DNA from: an uncultured Caryophanales bacterium
GTDB taxonomy: Bacteria; Bacillota_I; Bacilli_A; RF39; UBA660
Direction: 5' to 3'
DNA: 7,789 nt
NCBI GenBank assembly: GCA_946402785.1
Contig: CAMIXP010000059.1
Coordinates: 1-7,789 of the forward strand
This document shows, one piece after another, positions 1 to 5,454 of this stretch. How positions within the stretch are numbered: position 1 is the first letter of the stretch; each line of letters begins with the position of its first letter. The notes under the pieces are model-generated. The model had not been told where the DNA came from. It was given only the letters and a program-made list of their open reading frames with translations, and did not search any database. The position numbers and the translations under genes are program-made.

Positions 1-638
1 TCTTGTCCAAGAGAAACGTCATAATCAAATAAAGATTCCTCTTTTAATCGATTAACAAAACGCATTCTATCAGTTGATTTCCAATCTCCCTCAGGATACT
101 CTTCAAAATCATCTACTTTCATAAAGTTAACAGCAAATATTTTGTATAGATAATCCTGATCATTTATAGATAATTGAATATATTGATTTTCTTTCGCAAA
201 ATCATAATATACGAAATTCATTAATTCTTCCATTCTTGTAAATCCATTCGCATGAGAAAGTGGATTTGGACCTAAATTCATAACATTATGTCCATATACG
301 AGCATCGTATCATGAAAGTTACTATCCATATTCAAGGACCACAAGTAAGAATCAGATACAGGATATTCATAACCTTCTTGGATAACTCCATATAAAGGAT
401 AATCAATATTCGTTCCTTGAACTCTTACCCATCCAATTGTTTCATAATCAGATGTATCATGTTTCTGAGACATTGCAATATTCTCTTTTCTAGATTCTAC
501 AGAAAAGGAATATTCCTGATGGAATATGGTATAAGTCATGAGAAACCCAAGCACACCCATCAAAACAATCAACATAAGAATCAACATAATATTGTATCTC
601 TTAAGTCGACCACTCAGTTTTTTCTTCCTGTCGCTCAT
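1..638 (-). CDS. Class B-like sortase, C-terminus cut by window edge
   Basis: I translated this frame by hand: 212 complete codons without a stop, running off the left edge. The ATG at 638 has AAGGA about nine bases upstream and lies 16 bases after the preceding gene's stop. Residues 1-14 are basic, and residues 17-39 form one membrane helix, so the enzyme is N-terminally anchored with its catalytic part outside the cell. GWVRVQGTNIDYPL (69-82) followed by MLVYGHN (112-118) is the sortase signature, with His117 as the catalytic histidine. The acidic insert and the Asp/Phe spacing near FVNRLKEESLFDYDV resemble class B sortases. The expected TLxTC cysteine and the later arginine should lie just beyond base 1 and cannot be checked. 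Sortases transfer surface proteins to the cell wall or to pilin subunits. No substrate with a sorting motif is visible here. The sortase family is secure; the class B assignment is less so. Confidence 0.88.
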   Translation of the reverse strand, partial: MSDRKKKLSGRLKRYNIMLILMLIVLMGVLGFLMTYTIFHQEYSFSVESRKENIAMSQKHDTSDYETIGWVRVQGTNIDYPLYGVIQEGYEYPVSDSYLWSLNMDSNFHDTMLVYGHNVMNLGPNPLSHANGFTRMEELMNFVYYDFAKENQYIQLSINDQDYLYKIFAVNFMKVDDFEEYPEGDWKSTDRMRFVNRLKEESLFDYDVSLGQ

Positions 639-654
639 TTTACTTCATCCTTTC

Positions 655-2463
655 TTATTTCAATTTATAAGGAGACTCATACGTACCGGAACCATTACTA
701 ATAACAGCTCCTTTTCGAATATAAGCTACTGCTCTAACACCATAGACATCATATTGTCCAATAGATTCATTTAGAGGAACTCCAATATCCGTAATAACAC
801 CGCAATAACGGTTGGTACTGCTTGTAGAATTTAATAACCAATAAGAATGAGAATGATTGGTTCTACCAAATTCTTGAGCACTAAACATATCATACATATT
901 AGGCGGAGAAATCTTTACTTTATAAGTAACAGTTTTTTCCTCTTCCCCATAAACAATCTTATCTTTGTAGATAGGAACATCAATATCTCTTGCTACAAAG
1001 AAAGAGGTATCAATAAACTTACTAGAACGATTATTAATGTAATAAGCATAATTTTCTTTATCCTTTGGATTATAAGTTAAAAGTGCTTCTTCTGGATTCG
1101 TATAAGTCATTGGTCGATCACTTAATGTTCCAAGTGTATCTACCGTAACAACTTTTACAGTTCCATCTTTTTCTACATCAACAATTCTCCATAGAACACC
1201 ACTAATTAAAATGTATTCTCCAGAGTATCTAGTATTTAAATTAGAACCGCCTTTTGCTTTGGCTGTTTCTCCAAAAGTATAAGGATTTTCTCTTGTACCA
1301 TCTCCACCAATAACTAAGGCATCTCCCTTAACAACAATCTTTGGTCTTACACCATAGTTGTAAGAAGAATTAATAGATAAATAATCCTGACCATAAGAAT
1401 CCTCATAGAACACATCTCTTGTAACATAGGCTTCATGAGAATTTCTCTTATTACCTGTCCAAGAAATGGTATGTGGTTTCATAAAGTTTTTATTATCTTC
1501 AAATACCTTGTTAATATCAATAATAGAAGGTACATAAGCATAACGCTTCTTCGTATAAGAATCGCATTGAATCGTATCTGTTTTATTCGTTCCGATAGAA
1601 GAATTACAGAATTCAGATTCTACTAGCAAATTCTTTGCTTCTTCTGTGAAATGTTTTAGATAAACCTCATCTAACCATTTTTCTATTTTAGTGAAGTTAA
1701 CGTTAGCAACATCTTCATCTGCTACTAAAATAACATCTTCATTTTTATCAATTCCATAGATTCTAAAATCCATGTTAGATAAACGTACATAGTTATTCGT
1801 AGGATCTCCCGTGTAGTTATCTTTTCCATGCAAATCATTTTTAACAAGCCCACTAAGAACTTTAACAACGTTTACTTTTCTAGTAACAACACTTTTATTT
1901 CTAAAACTATCAAAAGCTGTATACGTAATTTCATACGTACCAGCTCTATCAACATTCACATTACTTTTAACAGTGACCTCAGATAGATCCAAGGTTCCAT
2001 CTGTATCATCTACAACACTACTAACTCCAGGATCCTTAAATTTTTCTCCCAAGTTAACAGTAATTTCATCTTTACCAACTAATCGAATTTGTGGACCTCT
2101 ATGATCAATACGAGATGCTAAGAAACCACAATCCAAATAAACATAGTATCGATAATCATTATTTTCCTTGCGTACCTTTACCCAACTATCAGAAATAGAA
2201 CATAGTTTAGAAGAATAAGGTACATGGAAATCTTCTTTCAAATAAGATTTCTTATATAACGTGCTTAAAGAAAGAGTCTTCACTCTTTCTCCTGTAGGTA
2301 ATTGATCTGAATTTAACTCATAGTATCTTCTAGCAGCCTCTTCAAATGTCTTTTCGTTATGATGAAACTGAATCATAGGAGACAGTATCAAAAACCAAAC
2401 AAATAGAGCTGCCATAGCAATAACAATGATTATTTTGATTCTTTTATCAAACCCTTTTTGCAT
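655..2463 (-). CDS. Membrane-anchored modular surface protein: DUF5011/Ig-like domain plus two DUF6273-like modules
   Basis: This 602-residue protein has a basic start and one membrane helix (about 9-30), so it is probably anchored N-terminally and exposed outside. Residues 38-115 (EEAARRYYELNSDQLP, then Cys88 and Cys112) recall the globular part of pilin-like proteins, but there is no prepilin cleavage motif. Residues 123-201 fit a DUF5011/HYR-type Ig-like domain: GPQIRLVG, GEKFKDPGV, DGT, then RAGTYEITYTAFDSFRNKS. Two similar modules follow, about 223-397 and 414-601. Each opens with a strand-rich Y(V/I)xLSxxxxRI segment and closes with YGVR, a hydrophobic strand and a G-x-GTxxxPYxx ending. 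SYWLLNST...YGVR in the second copy resembles the WLRS...GVRP signature of DUF6273. There is no LPXTG motif or C-terminal membrane anchor. Start: ATG with AGGAGGAG three bases upstream, overlapping the previous stop. The substrate or ligand is unknown; a role in adhesion or envelope structure is inference. Confidence 0.85.
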   Translation of the reverse strand: MQKGFDKRIKIIIVIAMAALFVWFLILSPMIQFHHNEKTFEEAARRYYELNSDQLPTGERVKTLSLSTLYKKSYLKEDFHVPYSSKLCSISDSWVKVRKENNDYRYYVYLDCGFLASRIDHRGPQIRLVGKDEITVNLGEKFKDPGVSSVVDDTDGTLDLSEVTVKSNVNVDRAGTYEITYTAFDSFRNKSVVTRKVNVVKVLSGLVKNDLHGKDNYTGDPTNNYVRLSNMDFRIYGIDKNEDVILVADEDVANVNFTKIEKWLDEVYLKHFTEEAKNLLVESEFCNSSIGTNKTDTIQCDSYTKKRYAYVPSIIDINKVFEDNKNFMKPHTISWTGNKRNSHEAYVTRDVFYEDSYGQDYLSINSSYNYGVRPKIVVKGDALVIGGDGTRENPYTFGETAKAKGGSNLNTRYSGEYILISGVLWRIVDVEKDGTVKVVTVDTLGTLSDRPMTYTNPEEALLTYNPKDKENYAYYINNRSSKFIDTSFFVARDIDVPIYKDKIVYGEEEKTVTYKVKISPPNMYDMFSAQEFGRTNHSHSYWLLNSTSSTNRYCGVITDIGVPLNESIGQYDVYGVRAVAYIRKGAVISNGSGTYESPYKLK

Positions 2464-2466
2464 ACG

Positions 2467-2474
2467 CTCCTCCT
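2467..2474 (-). promoter_or_regulatory. Shine-Dalgarno overlapping the upstream stop codon
   Basis: AGGAGGAG lies three bases before the ATG at 2463. Its first bases are part of the TAG stop (2475-2473) of the five-helix membrane protein gene. Terminating ribosomes therefore arrive directly on the next start, which predicts translational coupling of the two envelope genes. Confidence 0.85.
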
Positions 2475-4026
2475 ATGTCAAGCGATATGTATATTCTTTA
2501 TCACGAACAACAAAACTTATTTGCGCATCTTTATAAGTTTCTAACCCCTCTGGAACGATCAAGTAAATCGTCTTACCAAGATAGTTTTTTCGGATGGAAA
2601 ATTCAATGTCCAAATCCTTTGTTTTTCCTTTACTATCCTTATAATTTATTCTACCATACTTCTTAAAAAAGTCAATCATGTTTTTGGCTTCATAATAGTC
2701 TGAAGCGAACGTAATTTGAAGGATTTTTGACCCTGCTGGAGCCGCTACTGTATTCTCTACTACATCGCATCTAGAAGAGGTACATTGATTAGATTTAAAA
2801 ATAGCAGAATCGACAAATTGGAACTCATCTAAACTAATAGAATCTTCCTTACCAGCAATCGGTACATCGAAGAATTCTCCAAACTCTAAAACCTTAGCAT
2901 TCTCAATCTTACTAACATCTTTCATCTTTAATTTGATTTTACGTAACTTGTAAATACCACCTTGTTCCTGATAGTAAAGAACAAATTTACCTTTACGTAT
3001 ATTTTTATCAACTTTGTAAATCAAAATGAAAGATAATTCTTCATCTCGTTTTAATTCTTTTACTTTACTGTAACAAGAACCAAAATCTTCAAATTCTTTT
3101 GCATATGTAGTTTCTGTCGTTTCATATTTTTTCGTTCCGGCATGTAAATGGAAGTTACCAGTATCTAGTTTTCTAGGCTCACTATTATTAACAACCGTAA
3201 TCTCTACTACGACAAAGTTACTGTTTGGTGTAATAACATTACCAGCCCCATCTTTATCAGTAAAGTAAGCATTATTAATGACAAAAGAGTAACCATTCGC
3301 ATTATATTTTTGCCCTTGTCGATAACTTCTATGTGTAACAAAAGCAAACACATAAATATTGTATAAAAGAACAACAATCAAAATACCAATAACAGTCCTA
3401 CTAATTAATTTATGTTCTTTATAGAAATATCCAATATTACGAATCAATCGTTTCCATACACGCTTAATGGTATTAAAATCAAAATCCAAACTAACTTCAA
3501 TTTCTTCACGGTCTTCTTCACTTAAATCCAAAAATTCTAGATCAGCATTAAAGTCAAACTTCTTAACATCCAATCCAAAGATTCTCATGACAAAAATTCC
3601 CATAGCTGGCAACTGGCCAACTAACATGATCATCAATAAATCACGGGATAAACGTAGATTGGCCGAATCAACAATTTCCGTATAAGTACGGAAAAAACTC
3701 TTAATCATGGCTAATACAAAGAATAAAACTGCATAAACAACAATCGGAATTAAATAAGTTTTCCATGGTTTCTTCTTATGCATTAATAAGAACAATAAGG
3801 CAGCAGTTCCTGCTAACATCACAAGAATAAAAATTGTCAACAAACCAGAGACATGATTCGTAATCGGATCTGCATATAAATCATAAGTTCCATAACGCAT
3901 AAAATCATTGACAAAGCCTGCAGTGTCAATGGTCTTGTATAAGATAAATAAGCCAACTAGTAATAACGCTATATGAATCTTACGAAAGTTCTTAATTAAA
4001 AAGGCATACGGCTTACGTATAATCAT
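2473..4026 (-). CDS. Five-helix membrane protein with extracellular DUF4352-like region, function unknown
   Basis: I do not recognise this as a named family. Numbered from the preferred ATG (517 residues), hydrophobic segments lie at about 17-33, 60-82, 90-110, 129-149 and 211-231. An acidic segment (about 156-184, rich in Asp/Glu/Phe) and a basic stretch follow helix 4 and are probably cytoplasmic. The remaining 285 residues appear to be outside. Part one (about 240-370) has the look of a DUF4352-type beta domain: YSFVINNAYF, then SNFVVVEITVVNNSEP. Part two (about 395-517) is another beta-rich segment with a CTSSRC cysteine pair. The reading frame extends three codons upstream to a GTG at 4035, but that codon is one base from AGGGGAG. 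The ATG at 4026, ten bases away, is the better start. It is first in the operon with the modular surface protein and the sortase, which suggests an envelope role. Specific function is not inferable. Confidence 0.85.
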   Translation of the reverse strand: MIIRKPYAFLIKNFRKIHIALLLVGLFILYKTIDTAGFVNDFMRYGTYDLYADPITNHVSGLLTIFILVMLAGTAALLFLLMHKKKPWKTYLIPIVVYAVLFFVLAMIKSFFRTYTEIVDSANLRLSRDLLMIMLVGQLPAMGIFVMRIFGLDVKKFDFNADLEFLDLSEEDREEIEVSLDFDFNTIKRVWKRLIRNIGYFYKEHKLISRTVIGILIVVLLYNIYVFAFVTHRSYRQGQKYNANGYSFVINNAYFTDKDGAGNVITPNSNFVVVEITVVNNSEPRKLDTGNFHLHAGTKKYETTETTYAKEFEDFGSCYSKVKELKRDEELSFILIYKVDKNIRKGKFVLYYQEQGGIYKLRKIKLKMKDVSKIENAKVLEFGEFFDVPIAGKEDSISLDEFQFVDSAIFKSNQCTSSRCDVVENTVAAPAGSKILQITFASDYYEAKNMIDFFKKYGRINYKDSKGKTKDLDIEFSIRKNYLGKTIYLIVPEGLETYKDAQISFVVRDKEYTYRLT

Positions 4027-4036
4027 AACGTACACA

Positions 4037-4043
4037 CTCCCCT
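4037..4043 (-). promoter_or_regulatory. Shine-Dalgarno that decides the start of the five-helix protein
   Basis: AGGGGAG ends one base before the in-frame GTG at 4035 and ten bases before the ATG at 4026. Only the ATG has workable spacing, so the protein should begin MIIRKPY. Confidence 0.7.
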
Positions 4044-4049
4044 ATTATC

Positions 4050-4077
4050 ATATTAAGTATATCGTATTTAGAATCAA
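4050..4077 (-). promoter_or_regulatory. Probable sigma-A promoter of the envelope operon
   Basis: TTGATT (4077-4072) and TAATAT (4055-4050) are separated by 16 bases. The predicted start is near 4043, giving a very short leader of roughly 17 bases that begins at the Shine-Dalgarno sequence. An overlapping TATACT (4061-4056) is an alternative -10 with a weaker upstream hexamer. This promoter lies just downstream of two terminators, which fits an independent transcription unit. Confidence 0.55.
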
Positions 4078-4093
4078 ATAGGAAGCATTAATC

Positions 4094-4124
4094 AAAAAAA
4101 ATGATAGAAAACTGTCTATCATTT
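4094..4124 (-). terminator. Second intrinsic terminator after greA
   Basis: On the minus strand ATGATAGA and TCTATCAT form a perfect eight-pair stem with a six-base loop (extendable by A-T pairs), followed by a run of eight T. Read on the plus strand it lacks a T tract, so it serves minus-strand transcription. It lies about 30 bases after the first greA terminator and insulates the envelope operon. Confidence 0.8.
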
Positions 4125-4152
4125 ACTATGAAATTGATCCATAAGAATAGCA

Positions 4153-4176
4153 TAAAAAAAAGCACAAATGTGCTTA
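4153..4176 (-). terminator. Intrinsic terminator of greA
   Basis: AAGCAC, loop ATTT and GTGCTT form a six-pair stem (seven if the loop closes), followed directly by six T. The first stem bases overlap the greA TAA stop codon, so the hairpin begins within the last codon. Confidence 0.88.
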
Positions 4177-4644
4177 TTTTATATCGATGATTTCTACTTC
4201 GTAGTTTCCATTAGGACTTTCTACCGTTACAATGTCACCAACTTTATGATCAAATAATGCTTGAGCAATTGGGCTTTCATTAGAAATCTTACTTTCAAAT
4301 GGATCAGCCTCTTGACTACCAACGATCATATACTCGTCTTCTTCATCATCATCAACATATTTGATGGAAACTGTATTTCCGATACTAACTTTATCTGTAG
4401 CAACTTCTGCAATGATAGAAACATTTTCTAACATTTTTTCAAGTTGTTTAATTCTACTTTCAATTTGAGCTTGTTCATTTCTAGCTGCGTCATATTCAGC
4501 ATTTTCTGATAAATCTCCTAATGCTCTAGCTTCTTTAATAGCTTGTACATTTTCAGGACGACGAATATTAATTAATTCATCTAATTCCTTCTTTAAATCA
4601 TCTAATCCTTCTTGTGTTAAATACACAGTATTTTTATTTCCCAT
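4174..4644 (-). CDS. greA: Transcription elongation factor GreA
   Basis: GreA binds the secondary channel of RNA polymerase and stimulates cleavage of the 3' end of backtracked RNA, rescuing stalled elongation complexes. The product is 156 residues, close to the 158 of E. coli GreA. The N-terminal coiled coil spans about 10-75, with the tip motif GDLSENAEYDAAR. Asp44 and Glu47 match the acidic pair that positions the catalytic magnesium. The C-terminal FKBP-like domain ends with the family-typical SPIAQALFDHKVGDIVTVESP. The frame extends three codons further to a GTG at 4653, but that GTG is part of the Shine-Dalgarno GAGGTGAT. The ATG at 4644, six bases downstream, is the start. The gene is transcribed alone from its own promoter and closed by its own terminator. 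Nothing in it looks unusual. Confidence 0.97.
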   Translation of the reverse strand: MGNKNTVYLTQEGLDDLKKELDELINIRRPENVQAIKEARALGDLSENAEYDAARNEQAQIESRIKQLEKMLENVSIIAEVATDKVSIGNTVSIKYVDDDEEDEYMIVGSQEADPFESKISNESPIAQALFDHKVGDIVTVESPNGNYEVEIIDIK

Positions 4645-4650
4645 TTTAAT

Positions 4651-4656
4651 CACCTC
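4651..4656 (-). promoter_or_regulatory. greA Shine-Dalgarno, decides the ATG start
   Basis: GAGGTG, continuing into AT, pairs well with the 16S rRNA tail and lies six bases before the ATG at 4644. The in-frame GTG inside it is therefore not the start. Confidence 0.85.
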
Positions 4657-4670
4657 GTTAAAATTTTATA

Positions 4671-4698
4671 GGCACTGAATCTCTAGACTCAACATGCC
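4671..4698 (-). repeat. Interrupted inverted repeat in the greA leader
   Basis: On the minus strand GGCA (4698-4695) matches TGCC (4674-4671). Inside, TGAGTC and GATTCA pair with one G-U around the loop TAGA. The predicted transcription start (near 4694) falls inside the left arm. In RNA, probably only the inner six-pair hairpin forms, at the very 5' end; in DNA the whole 28 bases could be an operator. No T tract follows, so it is not a good terminator. Confidence 0.5.
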
Positions 4699-4700
4699 AA

Positions 4701-4729
4701 AGTATATCATATTTTTAAAAAAATTACAA
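4701..4729 (-). promoter_or_regulatory. greA promoter, extended -10
   Basis: TTGTAA (4729-4724), a 17-base spacer and TATACT (4706-4701) preceded by TGA make a strong extended -10 sigma-A promoter. It lies between the stop of the upstream gene (4739) and greA. The predicted RNA start is near 4694, giving a leader of about 50 bases. Confidence 0.82.
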
Positions 4730-4738
4730 TATCTAAAT

Positions 4739-5392
4739 TTAATGTCTTGGTTTTCCTTTTTTATACTGAAAACCAAATTCTTTTTCTGTACTAATATTGC
4801 CGCAGATTTGTTTTAAATCTTCTTCATCATATTGGTCAATATTAAGAATACCAAAAGGATCTCCTTCACTTTGAATCCAGTTAGCAACCCTAGGATTAAC
4901 TCCAGATAATGAGTTAGGATATTGTTGGTAAGAACGTAAATCATCTAAATGTTCTTGACGATATTTTAGTTTTTCTAATTCACGTACTCTTTTATTTTCT
5001 CTAACAATTCTTGCATATCCAGGAATAACACCTAAAACAAAGACAAGCCCTACTCCTACTAGAGCTGGCAAACCTTGTGCTTGTTCAATAGCTTGATGAA
5101 CAACTGGTATACAAGAAACACCATAAGTGGCGCCACATAATCCAAGTCCCGTAAGAAGAAGTCTTCCTTCCGCACGGCTTTCTTTGCTTTTAAATACTTT
5201 ATAATTACTAATTCCTTTTGCAGCTTGTTCTTCCTGTTGAGCAATGATCTTTTGAATATTATCAGGTGTATAAGCAATATTTTTAAACACTTTTCCATCT
5301 GCAAATGTAATCGTTAAAGTTCCGTTAGAATTCTCACGAACATCTGTAATAAAACGTTCTGCCTCCGAAGAGTTTAATGCATAATTTTTCAT
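4739..5392 (-). CDS. Hypothetical two-helix membrane protein
   Basis: The 217-residue product is not recognised. Residues 1-70 are soluble, with a short beta segment (GTLTITFADGKVFKNIAYTP) followed by a probable helix (about 43-60). Two hydrophobic segments lie at about 77-97 and 108-127. A charged helix rich in Arg/Glu/Lys follows (about 129-155), probably a coiled coil. The tail (156-217) is soluble and contains NPRVANWIQSEGDPFG and an acidic stretch. The short loop between the helices makes a hairpin with both ends in the cytoplasm plausible. The ATG at 5392 has GGGGGAG six bases upstream. The gene has its own extended -10 promoter, set among inverted repeats, and sits between dgt and greA. 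A downstream terminator is not evident; the greA promoter follows immediately. Two in-frame cysteines lie in helix 1. No function is claimed. Confidence 0.85.
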   Translation of the reverse strand: MKNYALNSSEAERFITDVRENSNGTLTITFADGKVFKNIAYTPDNIQKIIAQQEEQAAKGISNYKVFKSKESRAEGRLLLTGLGLCGATYGVSCIPVVHQAIEQAQGLPALVGVGLVFVLGVIPGYARIVRENKRVRELEKLKYRQEHLDDLRSYQQYPNSLSGVNPRVANWIQSEGDPFGILNIDQYDEEDLKQICGNISTEKEFGFQYKKGKPRH

Positions 5393-5393
5393 A

Positions 5394-5443
5394 TTTCACT
5401 CCCCCAAATAAAGTGTCATAATTATACCACAAAAGGAGTGAAA
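5394..5443. repeat. Nine-base inverted repeat around promoter and ribosome binding site
   Basis: TTTCACTCC at 5394-5402 is the exact reverse complement of GGAGTGAAA at 5435-5443, with 32 bases between. One arm covers the Shine-Dalgarno of the 217-residue protein gene and the other sits in the -35/-10 spacer. A second dyad lies inside: GTG (5413-5415), the palindrome ATAATTAT (5418-5425) and CAC (5428-5430), overlapping the -10 box. The bases match exactly; any regulatory role is inference. Confidence 0.6.
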
Positions 5444-5449
5444 AATCAA
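5421..5449 (-). promoter_or_regulatory. Promoter of the two-helix membrane protein gene
   Basis: TTGATT (5449-5444), a 17-base spacer and consensus TATAAT (5426-5421) preceded by TGG form an extended -10 sigma-A promoter. The predicted start is near 5414, giving a leader of about 22 bases. It begins six bases after the dgt stop codon. Confidence 0.87.
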
Positions 5450-5454
5450 CATTT

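Noticed and set aside
1..638. Sortase as a truncated pseudogene
   Set aside because: The frame is open up to the window edge and the missing part is simply outside the window.
417..774. Two overlapping plus-strand open frames
   Set aside because: They lie opposite the sortase and modular protein genes, have low-complexity Ile/Phe/Asn-rich translations and have no ribosome binding site. They are antisense shadows.
847..1080. Plus-strand open frame of 77 residues
   Set aside because: Antisense to the modular surface protein, which has clear domain signatures in this stretch.
2374..2463. Type IV prepilin signal in the modular surface protein
   Set aside because: The helix and globular part look pilin-like, but the Gly-Phe-x-x-x-Glu cleavage context is absent.
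3467..3685. Plus-strand open frame rich in Ser and Lys
   Set aside because: Antisense to the acidic cytoplasmic segment of the five-helix protein; the composition is a reflection of Asp/Glu codons.
4036..4173. Riboswitch or small coding gene in the gap before the envelope operon
   Set aside because: The predicted leader is only about 17 bases and the rest is two terminators and a promoter, leaving no room for an aptamer or a gene with a ribosome binding site.
4711..4740. T-rich run after the two-helix protein gene as its terminator
   Set aside because: No stable hairpin precedes the T run; the bases are better explained as the greA promoter spacer.
5059..5304. Minus-strand frame in another phase within the two-helix protein gene, possible frameshift partner
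   Set aside because: The main frame is complete with a good start and stop, so no frameshift is needed.
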